DNA of 64,000 bases, taken from the NCBI RefSeq assembly GCF_001514265.1, contig NZ_KQ948990.1, positions 1 to 64,000 on the forward strand, written 5' to 3'. Under the pieces are notes generated by a model that saw only the letters and a program-made list of their open reading frames with translations, did no database searches and had not been told where the DNA came from. Every line of letters begins with the position of its first letter. Position 1 is the first letter of the stretch. The DNA comes from Streptomyces resistomycificus. GTDB lineage: Bacteria; Actinomycetota; Actinomycetes; Streptomycetales; Streptomycetaceae. The position numbers and the translations under genes are program-made. Positions 35,110-42,785 of this stretch are shown here, one piece after another.

Positions 35110-36114
35110 ATGCGTGCTGCCCGTCTCATCAAAATGGTGCTGTTGCTCCAGAACCGGCCCTCCATGACGGCCGCCGAACTGGCGCGGGAGCTGGAGGTGT
35201 CCGAGCGGACCGTGACCCGGGACGCGCAGGCGCTGTCGGAGGCGGGCGTGCCGGTGTACGCGGACCGGGGGCGGGCCGGTGGCTACCGGCTGATCGGCGG
35301 GTACCGCACCCGGCTGACCGGGCTGGCCCGCGGCGAGGCCGAGGCGTTGTTCCTGTCGGGAGTGCCGGGGGCGCTGCGGGAGATGGGCTTGGAGGACGCG
35401 GCGTCGGCGGCCCGCCTGAAGGTGTCGGCCGCCCTGCTGCCGTCCCTGAGCGACGCGTCTCGTACGGCGTCCCAGCGCTTCCACCTGGACGCGCCGAGCT
35501 GGTTCAAGGAGCCGAAGACCCCCGAGCTGCTGCCCGCCGTCGCGGACGCGGTGTGGGACGACCGGCGGATCACCGCGCGCTACCGGAGCCGGGAGGCGGA
35601 GGTGGAACGCGAGCTGGAGCCCTACGGGCTCGTGCTCAAGGCGGGGGTCTGGTACCTGTGCGCGCGGGTGCCCGCCGGGCAGGACGGGGCCTACCGCGTC
35701 TACCGGATCGACAGGTTCACCGCGATCACGGCCGGTGAGCAGCGGTTCGCGCGGGACGAGGCGTTCGATCTGCCGGGGTTCTGGGAGGAGCGGGCCGAGC
35801 AGTTCGCGCGCTCGATCCTGCGGACGGAGGTGGTGGCGCGGCTGTCGCCGGACGGGGTGCGGGCCCTGCCGTACGCCGTCGGGACGCCGTCCGCCCCGCA
35901 GGCGCTGGAGGCGGCGTCACCGCCGGACGCCGACGGCTGGGTGACCGTGACCCTGCCGGTGGAGTCGGAGGAGGTCGCCCACTCCCAGCTCGCCTCGCTG
36001 GGGCCGGAGGTGGAGGTGCTGGCACCGGAGGGACTGCGTACCCGCTTCGTGAAGGACGCGACACGGCTCGCGGCCCTGTACGAAGGGGCCTCCCGGAGGC
36101 CGGCCGGGACATAA
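35110..36114 (+). CDS. WYL-domain transcriptional regulator
   Basis: A 334-aa YafY-type regulator. The N-terminal HTH_11 reads LIKMVLLLQNRPSMTAAELA and VSERTVTRDAQALSEAGVPV. The middle WYL domain includes ELEPYGLVLKAGVWYLCA, with Trp-Tyr-Leu intact, and a C-terminal WCX-like region follows. WYL domains bind ligands or nucleic acids and control DNA damage or defence genes in some bacteria. No defence genes are adjacent. Target unknown. A CATCAT hexamer 6 nt before the ATG may be a -10. Confidence 0.92.
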   Translation: MRAARLIKMVLLLQNRPSMTAAELARELEVSERTVTRDAQALSEAGVPVYADRGRAGGYRLIGGYRTRLTGLARGEAEALFLSGVPGALREMGLEDAASAARLKVSAALLPSLSDASRTASQRFHLDAPSWFKEPKTPELLPAVADAVWDDRRITARYRSREAEVERELEPYGLVLKAGVWYLCARVPAGQDGAYRVYRIDRFTAITAGEQRFARDEAFDLPGFWEERAEQFARSILRTEVVARLSPDGVRALPYAVGTPSAPQALEAASPPDADGWVTVTLPVESEEVAHSQLASLGPEVEVLAPEGLRTRFVKDATRLAALYEGASRRPAGT

Positions 36115-36167
36115 CAATCCGCCGCACTCCACGTGCGCCGCACCCTCCCAGGGCCGATGCTGGACCC

Positions 36168-36689
36168 GTGATGGACGAGACGGAGTTCTGGGAGCTGGTG
36201 GACGCCACCCGCGAGGCCGCCGACGGCGACCCCGAGGAGCAGGCCGACCTGCTGGTGGACCGGCTTATTCGGCTGGACCCGGACATGGTCCTCGACTTCG
36301 CCCGCCATTTCGAGGCCCGTTACAACCGCGCCTACACCTGGGACCTGTGGGGCGCCGCGTGGGTCCTGCTCGACGGGGCGAGCGACGACGCGTTCGACTT
36401 CTTCCGGTGCTGGCTGATCGGCCAGGGCCGGGAGGTGTACGAGGGCGCGGTGCACACGCCGGACTCGCTGGCCGACCTGCTCGACGACTTCGACGCGGAG
36501 ATCGACGGAGACGGCGAGGAGCTGGGCTACGCGGCCGACGAGGCCTACGAGCAGCTCACCGGCACCGTCGCCCCCGACCTGGGCATCGCGCCCGCGCCCT
36601 CCGAGCCGGAGGGCACGCCGATCGACTTCGAGGACGAGCGCGTGCTGGCGGAACGATTCCCCAAGCTGTGGGACCAGTTCAGGAACTGA
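36168..36689 (+). CDS. DUF4240 protein
   Basis: A 173-aa acidic soluble protein. The opening DETEFWELVDATREA and the internal YTWDLWGAAWVLLDGASDDAFDFF fit DUF4240, whose function is unknown. Two start codons are adjacent, GTG at 36168 and ATG at 36171; I choose the GTG because GATGCT lies 6 nt before it as a possible -10 and there is no ribosome-binding site. It is followed by a 15-bp tandem repeat array. Confidence 0.8.
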   Translation: MMDETEFWELVDATREAADGDPEEQADLLVDRLIRLDPDMVLDFARHFEARYNRAYTWDLWGAAWVLLDGASDDAFDFFRCWLIGQGREVYEGAVHTPDSLADLLDDFDAEIDGDGEELGYAADEAYEQLTGTVAPDLGIAPAPSEPEGTPIDFEDERVLAERFPKLWDQFRN

Positions 36690-36706
36690 GGCCTCAGGGG
36701 CAGTGG

Positions 36707-36826
36707 CTTCAGGGCCCGTGCCTTCCGGGACCGGGACTTCCGGGACCGGGACTTCCGGGACCGTGCCTTCCGGGACCGTGCCTTCCGGGACCGTGCCTTC
36801 CGGGACCGGGACTTCCAGGACCTGAG
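36707..36826. repeat. 15-bp tandem repeat array, eight units
   Basis: Units follow CTTCCGGGACCGNNN, alternating between two variants ending GGGA and GTGC. The six central units (36722-36811) are identical outside that ending; the first and last are degenerate. The array fills the space between the convergent DUF4240 and small secreted-protein genes. Confidence 0.95.
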
Positions 36827-36835
36827 GCAGGCCTC

Positions 36836-37069
36836 TCAGGCCGCCGTGACCCGGCGACGGGTCGTGTCCGCCGGGATGTACGCCTGTGCCTGGTCCGCCT
36901 TCACCGCGTGGTGCATCGGCGCCGCGTTGGCCTGTTCCAGGGCGTGCGCCGTGACGGCGGCCGGGCCCAGGACGACGGCCGCGACCGCGCAGACCACCGC
37001 CCAGGGGCCGCGGGCGGTCCTGGTCCAACCACGGGTGCTCTCCGCGGCGCTGGCGTGACTGCTGTTCAT
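36836..37069 (-). CDS. Small membrane or secreted protein (77 aa)
   Basis: GGAGG lies 8 nt before the ATG at 37069; an in-frame GTG nine bases upstream falls inside that site and is rejected. The 77-aa product starts MNSSHASAAESTRGW and has one hydrophobic stretch (PWAVVCAVAAVVLGPAAVTA) followed by AHALEQANA, which could be a signal-peptidase site or the end of a membrane helix. The rest is hydrophilic with no motif. Function unknown. Confidence 0.65.
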   Translation of the reverse strand: MNSSHASAAESTRGWTRTARGPWAVVCAVAAVVLGPAAVTAHALEQANAAPMHHAVKADQAQAYIPADTTRRRVTAA

Positions 37070-37173
37070 CTTCCCCACCTCCGGTCAGTGCGTGTGCATG
37101 ACGATAGGGCGGCTGTCTCGGGGGGATCCGTGAGGCGGCTGAGAGAAACCTGTGAGGTGGGGGCCGACTCCGT

Positions 37174-37971
37174 TCACCTGCCCTGCAGCCGGGCCGCCAG
37201 CTCCCTGATCTCCGGCAGCCGGGCGCTGAGGGCCGCTCCGGGGCAGCTCGTCATGTAGCCGTCCTGGTGGCCGGCCAGAGTGGGGAGCGAGGCGGCGGTG
37301 CCTGCGGCGAAGCGGCTACGGCCGTTGCTGGAGACCAGGCGGACCGTGGCCCGCGGGTCGACGCCGGCGAGGCCCAGCTTCCAGGCGGCCAGGGCGGCGA
37401 TCGCGTCGGTCATCGCCTTGGGCACCTCGACGCCGGCCGTGAAGGTGCCGAGGGCCGCGATCCCCGTGGTGCGGTGGTTGAAGCCCTGCGTGTGCGCACC
37501 GGTGACCGGCCGCTCCACACCGCCCGCGCGGCCCTCGTAGATCGTGCCGCAGCGGTCGACGAGGAAGTTGTAGCCGATGTCGTCCCAGTGGCGGGATTCG
37601 GTCATACCGGCGTCGAGGTGGCGGATGATGCCCGGCGCCTCGGCACAGTCGTAGGCGTTGGGCGAGTCCGTGTGGTGGACGAAGACCGCGACGACCTGGT
37701 CGTCGTAGCGCGGGGGCGGCCGGGTGCGGGTGCTGTCCGGTGGCGCCCACGCCGACCGGGGCACGATGGGCGGCCGGGGCGCGGAGTGGGCGTCGGCGGG
37801 ACGGGCCGCGGACTGCCGGTTCGCGGACACCGAGTCCTCCACGCCGTACGCGCACAGGACCAGCGCGGCGGCGGCGGCGAGGCCGGGCAGACAGCCGAGC
37901 GGCACGAGCGCCGCCCTCGGTATTCGTACCGCGCGCCTCTTCCGTGAGCCTCTCGGTCTTCGGACACGCAT
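37174..37971 (-). CDS. Peptidoglycan recognition protein / N-acetylmuramoyl-L-alanine amidase
   Basis: A secreted or membrane-anchored 265-aa zinc amidase. The ATG at 37971 (MRVRRPRGSRKRRAVRIP) gives a twin-Arg-rich basic start and a hydrophobic segment (LVPLGCLPGLAAAAALVLCA). The PGRP/amidase_2 domain includes IVPRSAWAPP, VAVFVHHTDSPNAYDC with a zinc His, HWDDIGYNFLVDRCGTIYEGR, TTGIAALGTF, and the last zinc ligands in LAGHQDGYMTSCPG. It cleaves the amide between muramic acid and the stem peptide. The open frame to 38034 is an unsupported extension. Confidence 0.9.
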   Translation of the reverse strand: MRVRRPRGSRKRRAVRIPRAALVPLGCLPGLAAAAALVLCAYGVEDSVSANRQSAARPADAHSAPRPPIVPRSAWAPPDSTRTRPPPRYDDQVVAVFVHHTDSPNAYDCAEAPGIIRHLDAGMTESRHWDDIGYNFLVDRCGTIYEGRAGGVERPVTGAHTQGFNHRTTGIAALGTFTAGVEVPKAMTDAIAALAAWKLGLAGVDPRATVRLVSSNGRSRFAAGTAASLPTLAGHQDGYMTSCPGAALSARLPEIRELAARLQGR

Positions 37972-38158
37972 GGTCCCACTGTCCGACGGATCCCCTCCGC
38001 CCGCGATGTGTGGTGTGCCACCCGGTGGAACCATCGTCCCGGTCCGGGGCGTTTTCCGTGGTGGACGCGCGCGTGGCGGGTTCCGGCCGCCACGCGCGCG
38101 TGGCTGATCACTGGGCGCGTCCCGCGCGTACTAGGGGGTCCTGGAGAAAGGCGGCTCA

Positions 38159-39343
38159 GTGGACCTGCTCGACATCCTGCTGTTGCTGGTGATCCTCGCC
38201 TACGCGGCCTCCGGCTACCGGCGCGGGCTGGTGGCCGGCTGTGTGTCGCTGGCCGGCTTCGTGGGCGGCGCGGTCATCGGTGTCTGGGTGCTGCCCTGGA
38301 TGATGGACCTGGTGGCACCGGGGAGCACGGCGGCCACGGTGACCGCGGTGCTGACCGTGCTGGGCCCGGCCGCGCTGGGGCACGAGCTGGCGGGGCGGCT
38401 CGCGCTCAAGCTGCGCAGGGAGCTGGACCAGGGGCCGCTCAGGGTGGCCGACGGGGTCGGCGGGGCCGTGGCCAACTCGGTCGCGGTGCTGATCGTGGCG
38501 TGGGTGGCCGCCAGCGTGCTCGGCGCCTCCTCGTCGTCGCTGGTCACCACGGCCATCCGGGACTCCCGGCTGCTGGGCGCGGTACAGGACGCGATGCCGG
38601 AGACGACCCCGGCCTGGTTCTCCCGGGCCACCTCCGCGCTGACCGAGGCGGGCTTCCCGCAGGTCTTCAACCCGTTCGAGAACGAGTCCACGGCCCAGGT
38701 CGCCAAGCCCACCGGCGACAGCGTCACCGCGAGCGCCACCGACGCCGCCAAGCTGAGCACCGTCAAGATCGAGGGCGTCTCGGGCACCCAGGGCCGGGAG
38801 GGCAGCGGGTTCGTCTACGCTCCGCGGCACGTGATGACCAACGCCCACGTGGTGGCCGGCATCGACGAGCCGAGCGTGCGGGTGGGCGGGGTCGGACGGT
38901 CGTACGAGGCGCGGGTGGTGCTCTTCGACCCGGACAAGGACGTGGCGGTGCTCTACGTCCCCGACCTGAAGGCTCCGGTGCTGGCCTTCGACGACAGCGC
39001 CTCGCGCGGCGACTCGGCCGTGGTCGCGGGCTACCCGCAGGACGGCGACCTGAACCTGCAGGCGGCCACCGTGGCCAACAAGGTGAAGGCGACCGGCCAG
39101 AACATCTACAACGACGCGACCGTCACCCGCGAGATCTACTCGATCCGCTCCACCGTCCGCCCCGGCAACTCCGGCGGCCCCCTGCTCACCACCACGGGCA
39201 AGGTCTACGGCGTCGTCTTCGCCCGCTCCACCTCCGACGCCGAGACGGGATACGTCCTGACGGTCGACGAGGTCGCGGCCGACGCCGAGCGGGCCGCGGA
39301 CGCGACGGCACCGGTGGACACGGGCGAGCTGGCGACCTCCTGA
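38159..39343 (+). CDS. MarP-like membrane serine protease (CvpA domain plus trypsin-like domain)
   Basis: A 394-aa protein. Four membrane helices with CvpA similarity fill residues 1-130 (MDLLDILLLLVILAYAASGYRRG, then GPAALGHELAGRLALKLRREL). A trypsin-like domain follows with His230 in TNAHVV, Asp261 in KDVAVL and Ser338 in PGNSGGP. This architecture is that of mycobacterial MarP (Rv3671c), needed for acid resistance. The protease domain would be outside. The GTG start lies downstream of GGAGAAAGG. It is divergent from the amidase gene; in mycobacteria MarP activates a wall hydrolase, so the pairing is suggestive only. Confidence 0.92.
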   Translation: MDLLDILLLLVILAYAASGYRRGLVAGCVSLAGFVGGAVIGVWVLPWMMDLVAPGSTAATVTAVLTVLGPAALGHELAGRLALKLRRELDQGPLRVADGVGGAVANSVAVLIVAWVAASVLGASSSSLVTTAIRDSRLLGAVQDAMPETTPAWFSRATSALTEAGFPQVFNPFENESTAQVAKPTGDSVTASATDAAKLSTVKIEGVSGTQGREGSGFVYAPRHVMTNAHVVAGIDEPSVRVGGVGRSYEARVVLFDPDKDVAVLYVPDLKAPVLAFDDSASRGDSAVVAGYPQDGDLNLQAATVANKVKATGQNIYNDATVTREIYSIRSTVRPGNSGGPLLTTTGKVYGVVFARSTSDAETGYVLTVDEVAADAERAADATAPVDTGELATS

Positions 39344-39534
39344 GCCCGCTCGTGGCGGGGCCGGCGAGCCGGCCGTGCGGGGTCCGCGGGAACCGGTCGT
39401 CGGGACACGGTCGTTGACGGAGTGACGGGTGCGGCGCCGCCCTCGTACGGGTCAATGCGGTCCGGAGGGCCCGCCCGGGCGTACCCCTGACTCCATGTCA
39501 CGCGACCCGGCCGACCCGCCCCCAGGAGGCTCCG

Positions 39535-39648
39535 GTGCCCGTCTTCTTCCTGATCTCCCTGCTGGTGGCGGGGCTCGCGCTCGGTCTGGTCGTGCGCAGA
39601 CGCCGCACGAACGCCACGGCCGACCAGTTCAGAGACTGCGGCCCATGA
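39535..39648 (+). CDS. 37-aa single-helix membrane protein
   Basis: AGGAGG lies 6 nt before the GTG of a 38-codon frame. The peptide is one membrane helix (PVFFLISLLVAGLALGLVV) followed by a basic stop-transfer stretch (RRRRTNATADQ). The strong ribosome-binding site and the hydrophobic-then-basic design argue for a real gene. Its last 20 bases overlap the 3' end of the convergent acetyltransferase gene. Function unknown; a regulator or partner of a membrane complex is possible. Confidence 0.6.
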   Translation: MPVFFLISLLVAGLALGLVVRRRRTNATADQFRDCGP

Positions 39649-40117
39649 GCACGTCGTCGACGTACCGGCCGTCCAGGAAGAACTCCTCGGGCAGCACGCC
39701 CTCCACCACGAAGCCCTCGGACTCGTACAGCGCGCGGGCCGGGGCGTTGTGGCCGAGAACGCGCAGGGTGAGCCGGCGCGCCCCCTGCCGCCGGGACTCC
39801 TCCCCCGCGGCCCGCAACAGCGCCCGCCCCACCCCGGCGCCGCGCGCCTCCTCGGCGACGGCGAGACCCTGGATCTGGCGGACGTGGGTGTTGCAGGCGA
39901 GCGAGGTCGGGTAGCCGAGCCTGATGTAACCGACGACGTCGCCACCGAGCTCCGCGACGAAGTGGTCGAGGGGTCCGAACCGCTCGTTGAAGAACGGGTC
40001 GTACGGCGGCTGCGGGCGGGGGGTGACGGCGTGCAGCGGGGACCAGGCGGCGCGGTCGAGGCGGCTCAGGGCCTCCTCGTCCTCGGGGGTGGCGTGACGT
40101 ATGTGCGGAGCGGGCAT
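39629..40117 (-). CDS. GNAT-family N-acetyltransferase
   Basis: A 162-aa acetyl-CoA-dependent transferase. The acetyl-CoA pyrophosphate loop is EEARGAGVGRALLRAA, preceded by the beta-4 strand IQGLAVAEE and followed by LRVLGHNAPARALYESEGF, all typical of RimI-like GNATs. Substrate unknown. The ATG at 40117 is chosen because TAGGGT lies 7 nt upstream on this strand; another GTG three codons earlier lacks support. Confidence 0.88.
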   Translation of the reverse strand: MPAPHIRHATPEDEEALSRLDRAAWSPLHAVTPRPQPPYDPFFNERFGPLDHFVAELGGDVVGYIRLGYPTSLACNTHVRQIQGLAVAEEARGAGVGRALLRAAGEESRRQGARRLTLRVLGHNAPARALYESEGFVVEGVLPEEFFLDGRYVDDVLMGRSL

Positions 40118-40124
40118 GACGGTC

Positions 40125-40130
40125 ACCCTA
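40125..40130 (-). promoter_or_regulatory. Candidate -10 box (TAGGGT) of a leaderless transcript
   Basis: On the minus strand TAGGGT lies 7 nt before the GNAT ATG at 40117. Confidence 0.45.
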
Positions 40131-40188
40131 CGGCGGGGGCGTCGGAAGCAGACCGTGGTTTTACGTACCCACCAGGCAGGATGAGGTC

Positions 40189-41085
40189 ATGGAACTTTCA
40201 AGGATCGCGGTCGCCGGCGCGTCCGGTCTCATCGGGGGCGCCCTCGCGCGGTCTCTGACCGCCGACGGGCACGAGGTGGTGCGTCTGGTCCGCCGGGAGC
40301 CCCGAAGGCCCGACGAGGCACGCTGGGACCCCGAGGGTGGGTACGTCGACACGGCCCGGCTCGCCGGGTGCGACGCCGTGGTGAACCTGGCCGGGGCGCC
40401 GGTGGGCTCGCGCCGCTGGACGGAGGCGTACAAGGCACGGATCCGCAGCAGCCGGGTGCTGGGCACGACCGTCCTCGCCGAGGCCGTCGCCTCCCTGTCC
40501 GACCGGCCGCGGGTCTTCGTCAACGGCAGCGCGATCGGCATCTACGGCGAGACCGGGGACCGGCCCGTCGACGAGGACGCGCCGCCCGCGAAGGGCTTCC
40601 TTCCCGAGCTCTGCGTGGAGTGGGAGGGGGCGGCCGAACCGGCCCGGGAGGCCGGCGTACGGACCGTGTTCACCCGGACCGGCCTGGTCGTGTCCCGTGA
40701 GGGCGGGGCGTGGGGCCGGCTGTTCCCGCTGTTCCAGGCCGGGCTCGGCGGTCGGATGGGGGACGGGCGGCAGTACTGGTCGTACGTCTCGCTGCACGAC
40801 GAGGTCGCCGCGATCCGTCATCTCATCGACACCGATGGCCTGTCCGGGCCCTTCAACATCACCGCCCCGCGGCCGCTGACGAACCGTGAGATCACCGCGG
40901 CGATGGGGCGCGTGCTGCGCCGGCCGACACTGTTCACGGTGCCCGAACCGGTGCTGCGGACCGTGCTCGGCGAGTTGGCCGGGGACGTGCTGGGCAGCCA
41001 ACGGGTGTTGCCGATGCGGCTGCTGGAATCCGGGTTCACGTTCGCGTTCCCGGAGATCGAGGAGGCCATCCGGGCGGCGAAGTGA
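40189..41085 (+). CDS. TIGR01777/YfcH-family NAD(P)-dependent epimerase-like protein
   Basis: A 298-aa extended short-chain dehydrogenase. It has GASGLIG at the dinucleotide site (residues 10-16), VVNLAGAPVGSRRWTEAYK and the C-terminal DUF1731 segment (LGSQRVLPMRLLESGFTFAFPEIEEA) that defines this group. The substrate is not known for the family. By position it corresponds to mycobacterial Rv2216, between the E2 gene and lipB. Confidence 0.92.
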   Translation: MELSRIAVAGASGLIGGALARSLTADGHEVVRLVRREPRRPDEARWDPEGGYVDTARLAGCDAVVNLAGAPVGSRRWTEAYKARIRSSRVLGTTVLAEAVASLSDRPRVFVNGSAIGIYGETGDRPVDEDAPPAKGFLPELCVEWEGAAEPAREAGVRTVFTRTGLVVSREGGAWGRLFPLFQAGLGGRMGDGRQYWSYVSLHDEVAAIRHLIDTDGLSGPFNITAPRPLTNREITAAMGRVLRRPTLFTVPEPVLRTVLGELAGDVLGSQRVLPMRLLESGFTFAFPEIEEAIRAAK

Positions 41086-41243
41086 CGCCTGCGATCGCAT
41101 GCGACCGTCGTGCGACCGTGCCCTGTCGATGCGCGACTGTCCCTGACCGATCACGGCCCTACCCTCGACCCGAACTCGGGTATCCCCGGAGCCAGTTGGG
41201 GGCATGACGTCTCCACCGGCCGCGCAACCTCGAGGAGGGGCAC

Positions 41244-42755
41244 GTGCTTGAGCCCGCTTACCAGGCGGACGTCGTGATCGTGGGAGCCGGGGTCGCCGGG
41301 CTGTCCGCGGCGCATCGGCTGACCTGCGCAGGAGTGACGACCGTGGTGCTGGAGGCCGCCCCGTGTGCGGGCGGCCGTATGTCGACCGAGAAGGTGGACG
41401 GCTTCCGGCTCGACCGCGTCGGACAACTGCTGTCCACGGCGTATCCCGAACTTCGGTCGACACCCGGGCTCGACGGCCTCGTGCTGCGGCCCTTCGCCCC
41501 GGGGGTCCTGCTGCACAGCGACGGCCGCCACCATCGCGCGGGCACGCCCGTGAACACGGGGGGCGCACGGGGCGCACTCCACGCGGTGCGCGCCTTGGCG
41601 AGCGCCCCCAGGTCGCCCGCGGCGTCGAAGGGCCGGGGCGCTCCCCGGCAGACCCCGGCCTCCAGGGGCTGGGGTGAGGCGGAGCGGGTCGCCGCGCCGC
41701 GGAGCCGGGGCGTGCACCGGCCGGGCGCCGCGTCGAGAAGCCGGGGTGCCCCGGGTTCCGTCGGCGCGTCCGGCGCCGCTCGCACCGCGCCCCGCGGTAC
41801 CGCCCCGCTCGGCACCGCCGTGGACCAGGCCCGGCTCGGGTCCGCGCTCTCCCGGATCGCGGGCACCCCCGTCGAACGTCTGCTGGCCCGGCCGGAACAG
41901 CCCGCCGGGCAGGCCCTCGCCGCCCGCGGGGTGCCGGCCCGGACGATCGACGGCTTTCTGCGCCCGCTGCTCGCGGCCCTGCTGTGCGACCCGGAGCTGT
42001 CCACGTCCAGCCGGTGCGCGGACCTGGCGCTGCGGGCGTTCGCGCGCGGGCGGCTGTGCGTGCCCGAGGGCGGGGCGGAGGTGCTGCCGGAACTGCTCGC
42101 CCGGACGCTGCCGCCGGGCACCGTGCACACCGGAGTCCGGGTCACGTCCGTCTCCACGACCTCGGTGACGACCGCCGAGCACGGCGAGATCCGCTGCCGG
42201 GCCGTGCTGCTCGCGACGGACGCCCGGGCCGCCGCCGAGCTGCTGCCCGGCCTGCGCGTGCCGGAGTTCCACCCGGTGACGGTGGTCCACCACACGACGG
42301 ACGAGCCGCCGGGCACGGGCGCGTCCCTGCTGCTCGACGCCGACCGGGGCGGCCCGGTCGCGCACACGGCGGTGGTCAGCCGCGTCGACCCGTCCCGTGC
42401 GCCGGCGGGCCGCACCCTCGTCTCCTCGACGGTCCTCGGCCCGCCGCCGCCCGACCTGGACACCGCGGTGCGCATGCACCTGTCCCGCCTCTACGGGACC
42501 TCCACCCGCCGCTGGGAGACCCTCGCCGTCCACCATGCCGCCGAGGCGGTCCCGGCGATGCGTCCACCGCACGACCTGCGCCGCCCGGTACGACTGCTGG
42601 CGGGCCTGTACGTGTGCGGTGACCACCGGGACACCAGCACGGTCCAGGGCGCGCTCCACTCGGGTCACCGGGCGTCGGCGGCGATCCTGAGAGACCTGGG
42701 GGTGACGGGTGCGGCGCGGGCCGCCGACCCGCTGCCCGCCCCCCGGGCCGCCTAG
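41244..42755 (+). CDS. FAD-dependent oxidoreductase (phytoene desaturase/amine oxidase-like)
   Basis: A 503-aa flavoprotein with the dinucleotide motif VIVGAGVAGLSAAHRL (11-26), GGRMSTEKVDGFRLDRVGQ at the FAD site, and the C-terminal LYVCGDHRDTSTVQGALHSG that closes the FAD fold. Residues about 120-190 are an Arg/Ala/Gly/Ser low-complexity insert (SRGAP-like repeats), probably disordered. GAGGAGGGGCAC precedes the GTG. Substrate unknown; no carotenoid or other pathway gene is adjacent. Confidence 0.88.
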   Translation: MLEPAYQADVVIVGAGVAGLSAAHRLTCAGVTTVVLEAAPCAGGRMSTEKVDGFRLDRVGQLLSTAYPELRSTPGLDGLVLRPFAPGVLLHSDGRHHRAGTPVNTGGARGALHAVRALASAPRSPAASKGRGAPRQTPASRGWGEAERVAAPRSRGVHRPGAASRSRGAPGSVGASGAARTAPRGTAPLGTAVDQARLGSALSRIAGTPVERLLARPEQPAGQALAARGVPARTIDGFLRPLLAALLCDPELSTSSRCADLALRAFARGRLCVPEGGAEVLPELLARTLPPGTVHTGVRVTSVSTTSVTTAEHGEIRCRAVLLATDARAAAELLPGLRVPEFHPVTVVHHTTDEPPGTGASLLLDADRGGPVAHTAVVSRVDPSRAPAGRTLVSSTVLGPPPPDLDTAVRMHLSRLYGTSTRRWETLAVHHAAEAVPAMRPPHDLRRPVRLLAGLYVCGDHRDTSTVQGALHSGHRASAAILRDLGVTGAARAADPLPAPRAA

Positions 42756-42785
42756 CACGGCCCGGGGGAACGGCCGGAGGGGCTC

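Noticed and set aside
31930..35484. Open frame of 1184 codons on the minus strand across aceE
   Set aside because: It is antisense to aceE, has high-GC shadow composition rich in Arg, Gly, Val and His, and has no domain. The plus strand has an unambiguous enzyme.
36347..37258. Frame that reads the 15-bp repeats as an LPGPG-type collagen-like peptide
   Set aside because: The frame begins inside the DUF4240 gene, has no start context and overlaps the small secreted-protein gene on the other strand.
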